Shown: piece after piece, positions 6,942 to 14,638 of the stretch | How positions within the stretch are numbered: the first letter of the stretch is position 1 | Layout of the letters: every line of letters begins with the position of its first letter | NCBI GenBank assembly: GCA_017308345.1 | Contig: JAFKFE010001204.1 | Location: forward strand, 1-15,136 | Origin: Alphaproteobacteria bacterium | GTDB lineage: Bacteria > Pseudomonadota > Alphaproteobacteria > Rhizobiales > Rhizobiaceae | Reading direction: 5' to 3' | DNA: 15,136 nucleotides | The notes under the pieces: generated by a model | The model's database searches: none | The model's input: the letters and a program-made list of their open reading frames with translations, nothing else | What the model was told of the DNA's origin: nothing | Position numbers and translations under genes: made by a program

Positions 6942-9099
6942 CAAGAGCATCGACCCGATCACCTTCGAGGTGGTTCGCAACAAGCTCCAGGCCATTACCG
7001 AGGAGCAGGCGATCACGCTGAAGTCGGTCTCCGGTTCGCCGGTCGTCACCGAAGCCACCGATTTCAACAACGGGCTCTATCTTGTCGACGGTTCGATCGT
7101 CACCATGGGCCCGCAGGTCCTGTTCCACACCGGAACCATGTCGTCGGTCATCCGATCGATCAACGAGAACTTCGCGGAGAATCCCGGAATCCGCGAGGGT
7201 GACATGTTCATCCTCAACGATCCCTATCGTGGTGCCATCCATCAGCCTGACGTCTCGATTGTCGCTCCGGTCTTCCACGAAGGACGGCACGTCGCCTGGG
7301 CTGGCTCCTGCGCCCACCAGCTTGATGTCGGCGGAATGAGCTTCGGCTCCTGGGCGATCGGCGCCACCGAGATCCAACAGGAGGCCATGTTGCTTCCCGG
7401 CATCAAGATCGTTGAAGGGGGCGTGCTGCGTCAGGACCTGTGGCAGATGATCATGGGCATGACGCGCTTGCCGCACATGCTCGGCCTAGACCTCAAGGCG
7501 ATGATCGCGGCCAACAACGTGGCCGCACGGCGGCTCGTCGAACTCATGGACCGCTATGGCGGCGTGATCGTGGAGACGATCATGCGCGAGGAGATTGCGA
7601 GTTCCGAACGGCAGATGCGCCAGGTTCTCGCCTCCCTCCCGGACGGCGAATTCCGCGCGCGGGACTATATCGAGCATGACGGCCACGAGAACGTGCTCTA
7701 CCAGGTCTGCGTCACGGCCATCAAGAAAGGTGACAGCCTGACCCTCGACATGACCGGCACCTCGGCCCAGGCGCCCGGTTTCATCAACTGCACGGCTTCG
7801 GGAATGCGCGGCGCCGCACTGACCGGGCTCCTGCCGATCCTTGCGCCCCGCATCCGTTGGAACGAGGGGATCCTTCACGCCGTCGACTTCGTGGCGCCGG
7901 AAGGGATCCTGTGCAATGCGACATGGCCGGCGCCGATCTCCTCTGGCACGATTTCGACGGCGTGGATCGTGCAGAACGTGGTGGTTGCCGCACTTTCCCG
8001 GATGGTGGCCTTCTCTCCCGATAACAGGAATGAGGGACAGGCTGTCACCAAGGGTCACATGATGGTCATGACGCTTGCCGGCAAGGATCGGGACGGCGCC
8101 CCCTACGGGACGTTTCTCTTGGATTCCACCGCCGGCGGGGGGGGAGCGTTTCCGGATCATGATGGCCTGGATGGCTCGGGCGATTACTGCGTGCCCCGTC
8201 CGGCGATCGCCAATGTCGAGGCGAACGAGGCGAACGGCCCCTTCCTTTATCTCTTCCGTTCCTTCGTCCCCGATACGGGTGGGCCGGGGCGCCAGAGGGG
8301 AGGCGCTGGTACGGCGCTCGCCATCGTGCCCTACGGGACGGCGGGGTTGCAGGCCATGATGCTGGGCCACGGCGTCGAGGTTCCCAATTCGATAGGTCAG
8401 TTCGGCGGGTTGCCGGGGGCCTGCGGGCGCAACTTCAGGCTGGTCGGCGCCGGCTCCGTGGAGGACATCGCGGGCCTGGCCGGCGATCTCGACGAAATGC
8501 TCATCGCGGGCGTGGAGGAACTCGGGCCGAAGCCCGGCCGGATGCTACTCACCGCACACGACATACTGGGCTACGCCTTCCAGGGCGGCGGCGGTTACGG
8601 CGATCCGCTGAAGCGCCAGCCGGAGGCGGTACGCAACGACGTGCTGGACGGTCATGTCAGTCCCGATGCCGCGTACGCCCAATATGGCGTGGCGATCAGC
8701 GGCGGCGAAGTGGACATCGCCGCGACAGAGAGGGCGCGAGATGCCATACGCGGTCGCCGTCTCGGCGGCCAGGCGCCGGCCCGTCGTCCCGGCAAAGGCG
8801 AAATGCGCCTTGGCGCGGGACGCTTCCTCTGCTCGTGCGGCTGCGATCTTGGCGCGGCCAGCCTAAACTGGAAGGACCGGGCTCGAAGCTACAGCGTGGA
8901 GCCTGCCGCCTACGGTCCCCACATCCGCACCCACGCCGAACTCGAATTGCGAGAACATGTCTGCCCGGACTGCGGATCGCTCCTCGAAGCCGAAGTGGTG
9001 CGCAAGGGCGATGCCTCTCTTGCCTCGGTGCTGCTGAAGACAGCGGAGGGCGGCGAAACCGGTAGCTCTCCATCGCGGCGAGCGATGGCTGCGATTTAG
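6928..9099 (+). CDS. hyuB: Hydantoinase/oxoprolinase subunit B fused to an acetone-carboxylase-gamma-like domain
   Basis: The protein has 723 aa; stand-alone HyuB proteins are usually about 550-600 aa. Residues 1 to about 612 are a full Hydantoinase_B domain: DPITFEVVRNKLQAITEEQ, MFILNDPYRGAIHQPDV (93-109), LDMTGTSAQAPGFIN, DSTAGGGGAF (399-408) and the terminal FQGGGGYGDPL (551-561). After a basic Pro/Arg linker, residues about 624-697 form a zinc-ribbon-like module: FLCSCGCDLG (C635, C637, C639), LNWKDRA, LELREHVCPDCGSLLEAEV (C679, C682). This matches the pattern of the acetone carboxylase gamma subunit (C-x2-CG..., NWK, LRE-x-CPxCG-xLL). The start at 6928 has AGGAG at 6916-6920 and overlaps the hyuA stop. 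It works with HyuA in the cytoplasm. An 8-G run at 8137-8144 lies in the conserved GGGG codons, with the frame intact. Confidence 0.92.
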   Translation: MPATDKSIDPITFEVVRNKLQAITEEQAITLKSVSGSPVVTEATDFNNGLYLVDGSIVTMGPQVLFHTGTMSSVIRSINENFAENPGIREGDMFILNDPYRGAIHQPDVSIVAPVFHEGRHVAWAGSCAHQLDVGGMSFGSWAIGATEIQQEAMLLPGIKIVEGGVLRQDLWQMIMGMTRLPHMLGLDLKAMIAANNVAARRLVELMDRYGGVIVETIMREEIASSERQMRQVLASLPDGEFRARDYIEHDGHENVLYQVCVTAIKKGDSLTLDMTGTSAQAPGFINCTASGMRGAALTGLLPILAPRIRWNEGILHAVDFVAPEGILCNATWPAPISSGTISTAWIVQNVVVAALSRMVAFSPDNRNEGQAVTKGHMMVMTLAGKDRDGAPYGTFLLDSTAGGGGAFPDHDGLDGSGDYCVPRPAIANVEANEANGPFLYLFRSFVPDTGGPGRQRGGAGTALAIVPYGTAGLQAMMLGHGVEVPNSIGQFGGLPGACGRNFRLVGAGSVEDIAGLAGDLDEMLIAGVEELGPKPGRMLLTAHDILGYAFQGGGGYGDPLKRQPEAVRNDVLDGHVSPDAAYAQYGVAISGGEVDIAATERARDAIRGRRLGGQAPARRPGKGEMRLGAGRFLCSCGCDLGAASLNWKDRARSYSVEPAAYGPHIRTHAELELREHVCPDCGSLLEAEVVRKGDASLASVLLKTAEGGETGSSPSRRAMAAI

Positions 9100-9114
9100 A
9101 CAAAGGAATACATC

Positions 9115-9876
9115 ATGCAATGCTACCCCGAAAATGGCGCCGTGATTGTCACCGGCGCGGCCCAGGGTATCGGCCGTCGCCTGGCGCTCACGCTCGTAGC
9201 CGAAGGCGTCGATGTTCTGATAGCGGACTGGAACGCTGAAAAGGGCGAGGCCGTGGCTCGGGAGGAAACACCCGGCAACGGCAGGCGGCTCTTCGTCCAA
9301 ACGGACGTGGCCAGCGAGGACAGCTGCCGCGAGGCCGTCGGCAGGGCTTCGGAAGCCTTCGGTGGCGTCTTCGGCCTCGTCAACAATGCCTCGATCTTCT
9401 CCACGCTCCAGATGAGGCCGTTCTGGGAAATCCCCGGCGATGAATGGGACCGCGTCCAGGCCATCAACCTCAAGGGCGTCTTCAACATGACGCGAGCGGC
9501 CCGCGAGGCCCTAGTCGGCTCGGGTGAGGCCTCCATCGTCAACGTCGCTTCCTCGACCCTTCTGTTCGGCCGGCCCAACTATGCGCACTACGTGTCGTCC
9601 AAGGCCGGCGTGATGGGGCTTTCGCGTGCCATGGCGCGCGAGCTCGGCGACCAGGGCGTTCGTGTCAACACCCTGACACCCGGGCCGACCTTTACCGAAG
9701 TCGAGCGGGCGACCGTCACGCCGGAGCAGAAGGCGGCGATGATCCAGCAGCAATGCCTCAAGCGCGCCGGTGGCCCGGACGATATCGCCGATGCGATAGC
9801 CTTTTTGCTGTCGCGGCGGGCACGCTGGATCACGGGCCAACTCCTCAACGTCGATGGCGGCATGATTACCCATTGA
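9115..9876 (+). CDS. Short-chain dehydrogenase/reductase (SDR)
   Basis: This 253-aa classical SDR oxidises or reduces an alcohol/carbonyl pair with NAD(P). Visible motifs are the cofactor loop TGAAQGIG (13-20), Asp at residue 38 (IADWN), which favours NAD(H), NNAS (90-93), N118 in the AINLKG helix, the catalytic triad S146, Y159 and K163 (VASS and YVSSK), and PGPTFTEVE after the active site. The C-terminus has the usual ITGQLLNVDGG. It starts 15 nt after hyuB with an AAAGGA ribosome binding site at 9102-9107. Between hyuAB and an aldehyde dehydrogenase, it plausibly handles an alcohol or ketone intermediate of the peripheral route. The exact substrate and direction cannot be told. Confidence 0.93.
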   Translation: MQCYPENGAVIVTGAAQGIGRRLALTLVAEGVDVLIADWNAEKGEAVAREETPGNGRRLFVQTDVASEDSCREAVGRASEAFGGVFGLVNNASIFSTLQMRPFWEIPGDEWDRVQAINLKGVFNMTRAAREALVGSGEASIVNVASSTLLFGRPNYAHYVSSKAGVMGLSRAMARELGDQGVRVNTLTPGPTFTEVERATVTPEQKAAMIQQQCLKRAGGPDDIADAIAFLLSRRARWITGQLLNVDGGMITH

Positions 9877-9918
9877 GACAGGCAGCGGAGCTGCCAGCCT
9901 CTGAAACAGGAGCCCAGG

Positions 9919-11373
9919 ATGGCTTACGTCACGAAATCGGATCGCATGCTGATCGGCGGTGAGCTGGTCCACAGTTCGGGCGGCGAATTCGATCCGTCCG
10001 TAAATCCCGCAAACGAGGAGGTGATCGGTCGCTCGCCGCGCGGAACCAAGGATGATGTGGCCCGAGCCGTCGCAAGCGCCCAGGCCGCCTGGCCTGCCTG
10101 GGCCGCCAAAACGCCAAGTGAACGTGGAGCCCGCATGCGCGCCTTTGGCCAGGCGCTCAAAGCCAGGGCCGAGGAGATCTTGCATGTCGAGGTGGCCGAC
10201 ACCGGCAACACCGTCACGCCGATGCGCGGCGATGTGGGCATGGCGGTGGAAAGTCTCGACTACTATGCCGGCCTCATTCACGAGCTCAAGGGCGAGACCA
10301 TTCCGGCGACGCCCGACAATCTCCACATCACGCTTCGCGAGCCCTATGGTGTGGTAGCCCGCATCGCGCCGTTCAACCATCCGTTGATGTTCGCCGTAGC
10401 CCGCACCGCGGCTGCGCTTGCGGCCGGAAACGCGGTCATCGTCAAGCCGCCCGAGACCAGTCCGCTTTCGGCCATGGTGCTCGCCGAAATTGCCCAAGAG
10501 GCGTTGCCGCCAGGCGTCTTCAACATCGTCACCGGGACGGGCGCCACCGTGGGAGACGCCATCGTGCGCCATCCTGACATCAAACGCATTGCCTTCATCG
10601 GCTCGCCAGGGACCGGGCGCGCCATCCAGCGCGCCGCCGCGGAAGTGGCGGTAAAGCACGTGACCTTGGAACTCGGCGGCAAGAACCCTTTGATCGCCTT
10701 TCCGGATATCGATCCGGATGTCGTTGCTGCGGCTGCCTTGCGTGGCATGAATTTCACATGGCAGGGCCAGTCTTGCGGTTCGACGAGCCGACTTCTGCTG
10801 CACGAGGACATCCACGATGCGGTCCTGCAACGCGTGGTGGAGCTGGTTTCCAAGCTCAAGCTCGGCGATCCCTCCGATCCGGCAACGGATATGGGCCCGG
10901 TGAATTCGCGCATGCAGCATGAGAAGGTTCTCGCCTTCTTTGCGTCGGCCGACGCCGATGGCGCCCGGCTGATGGCCGGCGGAAAGCGGCCGGCCGGCAC
11001 TCGTTTCCAGAAGGGCTTCTGGGTGGAGCCCACCGTCTATGCCGATGTCAGGCCAGGCATGCAGCTGTGGCAGGAGGAGGTCTTCGGTCCCATCCTATCG
11101 GTCGGGCGCTGGAGGACTGTCGAAGAAGCGGTCGAGCTCGCCAACAGCACCGAATATGGCCTCACGGGGGCGGTGTGGACCAACGACATCCGCAACGCGC
11201 TTAACGTGGCGCGTCGCGTGCGGTCCGGCCACATGTGGATCAACGGCGTTTCGAGCCACTTTCTGGGCGTTCCTTTCGGCGGAATGAAGAATTCCGGGGT
11301 GGGGCGCGAGGAGGGGATCGAGGAGATGTTCTCCTACACCGAAGCCAAGACCATCAACATCATGCTGAATTGA
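9919..11373 (+). CDS. NAD(P)-dependent aldehyde dehydrogenase
   Basis: This 484-aa member of the ALDH superfamily oxidises an aldehyde to its carboxylate. Key residues are present: N153 in PFNHP, K176 in VKPPETSPLS, the general base E251 in LELGGKNP, and the catalytic C286 in GQSCGSTSR. EEVFGPILSV and the closing PFGGMKNSGVGREEG are also present. The protein is full-length without extensions. It follows the SDR by 42 nt and has AGGAG at 9908-9912, 6 nt before the start. SDR plus ALDH is a common pair for oxidising a side-chain alcohol to an acid, and a decarboxylase candidate comes next, so an alcohol-to-acid-to-decarboxylation order is plausible. Superfamily assignment is certain; the subfamily (benzaldehyde, betaine-aldehyde or semialdehyde type) is not. 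Confidence 0.94.
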   Translation: MAYVTKSDRMLIGGELVHSSGGEFDPSVNPANEEVIGRSPRGTKDDVARAVASAQAAWPAWAAKTPSERGARMRAFGQALKARAEEILHVEVADTGNTVTPMRGDVGMAVESLDYYAGLIHELKGETIPATPDNLHITLREPYGVVARIAPFNHPLMFAVARTAAALAAGNAVIVKPPETSPLSAMVLAEIAQEALPPGVFNIVTGTGATVGDAIVRHPDIKRIAFIGSPGTGRAIQRAAAEVAVKHVTLELGGKNPLIAFPDIDPDVVAAAALRGMNFTWQGQSCGSTSRLLLHEDIHDAVLQRVVELVSKLKLGDPSDPATDMGPVNSRMQHEKVLAFFASADADGARLMAGGKRPAGTRFQKGFWVEPTVYADVRPGMQLWQEEVFGPILSVGRWRTVEEAVELANSTEYGLTGAVWTNDIRNALNVARRVRSGHMWINGVSSHFLGVPFGGMKNSGVGREEGIEEMFSYTEAKTINIMLN

Positions 11374-11382
11374 GACCAAGCC

Positions 11383-12189
11383 ATGTGCACATCCGCCGGC
11401 TATAGCCAACCGACTGCTGTCGACGTCGCCGACAGCGCCCTGGCGAGCGTTGCGACTTCTGCCCAACTCATCGAGACACTCGTCCTTGCCAATCACATCC
11501 TGTTCGATCAGGGCGTGGTCGATGCATTCGGCCATGTCAGCGCGCGCCATGACAAGCGGGCCGACCGCTTCCTGCTGGCCCGCAACATGGCACCGGGTCG
11601 CGTCTGTGCCGAGGACATCGTCGAATTCACGCTCGACGGCGATGCCATCGATGCGGGCGGCCGCAAAGTCTACCTCGAACGGTTCATTCACGGCGAGATC
11701 TACCGCCGGCGTCCGGATGTGCAGGCGATCGTTCATAGTCATTCGCACGCGATCGTGCCGCTGAGCGTGGTAGGGGGAATGCGGCTCAAGGCGCTCTTCC
11801 ACATGGCGGGCTTCGTCGGACAGGGAGCTCCCGTCTTTGAGATCAGGGAGACTGGCGGGGAGGCCACCGATCTCTTGATAAGCAGCAGCCGGCTTGGCTC
11901 CGCGCTCGCCGAGAAATTCGACGCGAGCGACATCGTGCTGATGCGAGGCCACGGCTCCACCGTGGTCGGCGGCTCGCTCCAGCAAGTGGTGTACCGGGCG
12001 GTTTATGCAGAGATCAACGCACGTTATCAGCTCGAGGCCTCCCGTCTCGGCGAAGTCGTCTATCTCACCGAGGGCGAGAGCCGGGCCGCGGTCCGGAACG
12101 TGGAGGGTCAGATGCAACGCCCCTGGGATCTTTGGGTCGAGCAGGCGAAGGCACGTCACACCGGCAATAAGCATGGGAGGCAAGCATGA
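11383..12189 (+). CDS. Class II aldolase/adducin family protein, probable aromatic-acid decarboxylase
   Basis: This 268-aa protein has the class II aldolase fold. GHVSARH (50-56) is followed by YLERFIHGEIYRRRPDVQAIV, then HSHSH (118-122). By alignment to fuculose-phosphate aldolase, E99 is the catalytic Glu and H118, H120 and H190 (MRGHGSTVVG) the metal ligands; the E-to-HxH spacing of 19 is the same. There is no sugar-phosphate biosynthesis context. The style (FLLARNMAP, VFEIR, TDLLI, VYRAVYAEINAR) recalls the branch containing 3,4-dihydroxyphthalate 2-decarboxylase and 3-hydroxy-2-methylpyridine-4,5-dicarboxylate decarboxylase. It most likely removes a carboxyl group next to a ring hydroxyl before ring cleavage. 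The start has no clear ribosome binding site and lies 9 nt after the ALDH stop, implying translational coupling; the first 25 residues or so precede the conserved fold. An aldolase or dehydratase role is the alternative. Confidence 0.85.
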   Translation: MCTSAGYSQPTAVDVADSALASVATSAQLIETLVLANHILFDQGVVDAFGHVSARHDKRADRFLLARNMAPGRVCAEDIVEFTLDGDAIDAGGRKVYLERFIHGEIYRRRPDVQAIVHSHSHAIVPLSVVGGMRLKALFHMAGFVGQGAPVFEIRETGGEATDLLISSSRLGSALAEKFDASDIVLMRGHGSTVVGGSLQQVVYRAVYAEINARYQLEASRLGEVVYLTEGESRAAVRNVEGQMQRPWDLWVEQAKARHTGNKHGRQA

Positions 12190-13283
12190 CCGATCACGCG
12201 GCCGTCAAGAACACGATGCAGCCCGAGGACACGCCCGAGCTCCGGGAGCTCTATGACGGCTTCGAGCGGGAACACCTCATTCCGCTGTGGACGCAACTCG
12301 GCGACCTGATGCCGGTTCATCCCAAGCCCAAGGCCGTGCCGCACGTCTGGAAGTGGTCGAACCTTTATCCGCTTGCGCGCCGCTCGGGCGATCTTGTTCC
12401 TGTCGGACGCGGCGGAGAGCGGCGGGCAATCGGCCTTGCCAATCCGGGTCTCGGGGGTCGCCCCTATGTAAGCCCGACTCTGTGGGCGGCGATCCAGTTC
12501 CTCGGCCCCAAGGAAACGGCGCCGGAACATCGCCATGCGCAGAACGCGTTTCGCTTTGTCGTGGAGGGAGAGGGGGTCTGGACCGTTGTCAACGGCGATC
12601 CTGTACGCATGAGCCGGGGTGATTTCCTTTTGACCCCAGGTTGGCATTTTCACGGCCATCATAACGAGACCGACAAGCCCATGGCCTGGATCGACGGGCT
12701 CGACATACCCTTCTCCTACCAGAACGATGTCGGCTTCTTTGAGTTCGGTTCGGAGCGTGTGACGGACTACGCGACGCCTCGCTTCTCGCGCGCCGAGCGG
12801 CTTTGGTGCCATCCGGGCTTGCGGCCATTATCGGGGCTGCAGAACACGGTCAGCTCGCCCATCCCGGCCTATCGCTGGGAACATACGGATCGTGCCCTGG
12901 CCGAGCAGCTCCTGCTCGAGGATGAGGGGCAGCCGGCGACGGTGGAGCAGGGACATGCGGCGGTCCGCTACGTCAATCCGACCACCGGTGGCGACGTCAT
13001 GCCGACCATCCGGGCCGAGTTTCATCGCCTCAGGGCAGGGACGCGGACCTCCACGCGCCGGGAGGTCGGCTCATCGGTGTTCCAGGTCTTCTCCGGTCGC
13101 GGCACCGCCGTTCTCGATGGGCAGGAGACCGCGCTCGACGTCGGCGATCTTTTCGTCGTCCCCTCGTGGGTGCCCTGGTCGCTGCAGACCGAGACGAGTT
13201 TCGATCTCTTTCGCTTCTCCGATGCGCCGATCATGGAGCGGCTGCATTTTGACCGCACCTTTCTCGAGGAGCGCCGGGGATGA
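12186..13283 (+). CDS. Gentisate 1,2-dioxygenase-like bicupin ring-cleavage enzyme
   Basis: This 365-aa bicupin cleaves an ortho-hydroxy aromatic acid ring next to the carboxyl group using Fe(II) and O2; gentisate would give maleylpyruvate. The N-terminal cupin has APEHRHAQNAFRFVVEGEG (112-130) and TPGWHFHGHHN (150-160), placing iron ligands at H115, H117 and H156, with the characteristic WIDGLDIP after them. RRAIGLANPGLGGRPYVSPTLWAAIQ upstream matches the family. The second cupin (about 260-350) has lost the histidines usually seen there: TSTRREVGSS in place of an HRH-type motif, and PSWVPWSLQT in place of a WHEH-type motif. It starts in an ATGA overlap with the aldolase gene. Linkage to a fumarylpyruvate hydrolase and maleylpyruvate isomerases strongly supports gentisate chemistry. 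Salicylate or 1-hydroxy-2-naphthoate dioxygenases are close relatives and cannot be excluded. Confidence 0.88.
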   Translation: MTDHAAVKNTMQPEDTPELRELYDGFEREHLIPLWTQLGDLMPVHPKPKAVPHVWKWSNLYPLARRSGDLVPVGRGGERRAIGLANPGLGGRPYVSPTLWAAIQFLGPKETAPEHRHAQNAFRFVVEGEGVWTVVNGDPVRMSRGDFLLTPGWHFHGHHNETDKPMAWIDGLDIPFSYQNDVGFFEFGSERVTDYATPRFSRAERLWCHPGLRPLSGLQNTVSSPIPAYRWEHTDRALAEQLLLEDEGQPATVEQGHAAVRYVNPTTGGDVMPTIRAEFHRLRAGTRTSTRREVGSSVFQVFSGRGTAVLDGQETALDVGDLFVVPSWVPWSLQTETSFDLFRFSDAPIMERLHFDRTFLEERRG

Positions 13284-13873
13284 ACGGCATAGCAAGGCCG
13301 CAAGAGGAAGAGGCAGCGCTCGAGGCTCTGCGGGAGCGCCAGGGCGAGGGCGCACGCTATGATTCACCCGCCGCTCCGGCGCGCCAACTTCTTTGGGCGC
13401 GACGCGGCGCGGCCTATTTCGCGCGTAAACTCAACGAACTCGACGACAAGGATCTCGAGGACGCATTCCTCGCTCCCGATTTTGCGCGGCGTCTCATTGT
13501 CTCGCGCATCTGCTACCAAGCTCGCGCGTTCGCTCGCATTGCCGAGGCGGCCCGAGAGGGGCGAACTCGGGAGAGACTTGGCGATCCTGGCCAACCGCTC
13601 GACAGCGTGACGCTCGGTGCCACGCTGCCCGCGCATGCGCTGCGTTATCTCTTCTCGCATTCGCAGGCACACCTGAACGTCGAGTGGCGCGACCTGCCCG
13701 ATGCCGCGTGGGACAGGCAGGTCGAAGCCCTCGACGGTCGACGAATGACGCCGCGCCAGAGCGTCGGCGAAAGAGCCATATCGATTTGGCGCCACGTGGT
13801 TTACCTCGGTAATGGCGGATCCATGCGCGATTGGCCTCCCGATCTCTTGGCCGCCTTTGAGGCCGAGGCCTAA
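13280..13873 (+). CDS. DinB-fold maleylpyruvate-isomerase-like protein with altered metal site
   Basis: This 197-aa protein resembles the N-terminal (DinB-like) domain of mycothiol-dependent maleylpyruvate isomerases. It shares ARRGAAYFARKLNELDDKDL, FARRLIVSRICYQARAF, FGATLP-like LGATLPAHALRYLFSHSQAHLNVEWRDL and IWRHVVYLGNGG, then DWPPDLL. The family's zinc ligands are a His in VVAHVGYNA and an E-x3-H in REVWVHAVDL. Here the first His is R76 (IVSRICYQ) and the Glu is S168 (ISIWRH), while the last His is kept (H172). Catalysis by the known zinc mechanism is therefore doubtful. It overlaps the dioxygenase gene by ATGA and lies in the lower gentisate pathway, so a role in maleylpyruvate isomerisation, or an evolved side role, is likely. 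Alignment is from memory of family patterns, not a computed profile. Confidence 0.75.
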   Translation: MNGIARPQEEEAALEALRERQGEGARYDSPAAPARQLLWARRGAAYFARKLNELDDKDLEDAFLAPDFARRLIVSRICYQARAFARIAEAAREGRTRERLGDPGQPLDSVTLGATLPAHALRYLFSHSQAHLNVEWRDLPDAAWDRQVEALDGRRMTPRQSVGERAISIWRHVVYLGNGGSMRDWPPDLLAAFEAEA

Positions 13874-13933
13874 CCCGCGGCGCGTCACCAACCGACGATA
13901 CAAAATCACGCATCCTGTGGAGGACCGACCTCG

Positions 13934-14638
13934 ATGAACCTGTCCCGGAGATTGTTTCCTTCACCTGCCTTTCCGGCAGTTCCTGTGGAAGGCGAAGCAG
14001 CAGCCTATCCCGTGCACCGGATATTCTGTGTCGGCCGCAACTACGCCGATCATGCCAAGGAGATGGGGGTCGAGGTGGATCGGGAAGCACCCTTCTACTT
14101 CCTGAAGTCGCCACTTTCCGCAGTCGCAAGCGGCCTGACGCTGCCCTATCCACCGGGAACCGCCAATTACCATTATGAGATGGAACTCGTCGTAGCCATC
14201 GGCCGACCCGCCTTTCGGGTCAGCACCGCGGACGCGCCCTCCGTCGTCTATGGCTATGCGGCTGGACTCGACATGACGCGGCGTGATCTGCAGCTCGAAG
14301 CGAGGGCGAAGGGGCGTCCCTGGGATCTGGGCAAGGATTTCGAGCAGGCGGCGGTCGTCGCTACGATAAGGAAGGCCGAGGATTTCGGTCCTGTCGGCCC
14401 GCAGCGCATCCGCCTCGAAGTGGATGGGCAGGTGCGCCAGGATGCGCGTCTGGCCGATCTCGTCTGGTCGGTACCCGAGATCATCGCGCATTTGTCGGGA
14501 TTTTATCATCTTGTTCCCGGCGACCTCATCTTCACCGGTACTCCAGCCGGCGTCGGACCGGTTGTCGCCGGCAACGTGGTCCGGGGTGAAATCGACGGTC
14601 TCGAACCGGTTTCGCTGACGATCGGAGCGGCGCAATGA
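13934..14638 (+). CDS. Fumarylpyruvate hydrolase (FAH family)
   Basis: This 234-aa protein of the fumarylacetoacetate hydrolase family is expected to split fumarylpyruvate into fumarate and pyruvate, the last step of the gentisate route. It has the family active-site histidine in FCVGRNYADHAKEMG (H40), metal ligands E82 and E84 in YHYEMELVVAIG, and D113 in GYAAGLDMTRRDLQ. GRPWDLGKDF and, near the C-terminus, GDLIFTGTPAGVGPV follow. The short form without the N-terminal SH3-like domain of true FAH, plus the DMTRRDLQ and RPWD words, fit bacterial fumarylpyruvate hydrolases (NagK type). It starts 60 nt after the previous gene with its own strong GGAGGA at 13919-13924, 9 nt from the ATG. Homogentisate-pathway use (fumarylacetoacetate) is the main alternative, made less likely by the gentisate-dioxygenase neighbour. 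Confidence 0.9.
   Translation: MNLSRRLFPSPAFPAVPVEGEAAAYPVHRIFCVGRNYADHAKEMGVEVDREAPFYFLKSPLSAVASGLTLPYPPGTANYHYEMELVVAIGRPAFRVSTADAPSVVYGYAAGLDMTRRDLQLEARAKGRPWDLGKDFEQAAVVATIRKAEDFGPVGPQRIRLEVDGQVRQDARLADLVWSVPEIIAHLSGFYHLVPGDLIFTGTPAGVGPVVAGNVVRGEIDGLEPVSLTIGAAQ

Noticed and set aside
8137..8144. Run of eight G in hyuB as a possible phase-variable tract
   Set aside because: It encodes part of the conserved GGGG segment of Hydantoinase_B and the frame is intact on both sides; codon use explains it.
9511..10920. Long minus-strand open frame (469 codons) across the SDR and aldehyde dehydrogenase genes
   Set aside because: It spans two well-supported genes on the other strand, shows no domain of its own and has no ribosome binding site that I can support.
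11383..12189. Assignment as L-fuculose-phosphate or ribulose-phosphate aldolase/epimerase
   Set aside because: The metal site is shared by the whole superfamily, and no sugar-phosphate genes are nearby. The surrounding operon is aromatic ring cleavage.
13280..13873. Assignment as a functional mycothiol-dependent isomerase
   Set aside because: Proteobacteria generally lack mycothiol and two expected zinc ligands appear substituted, so only homology is claimed.
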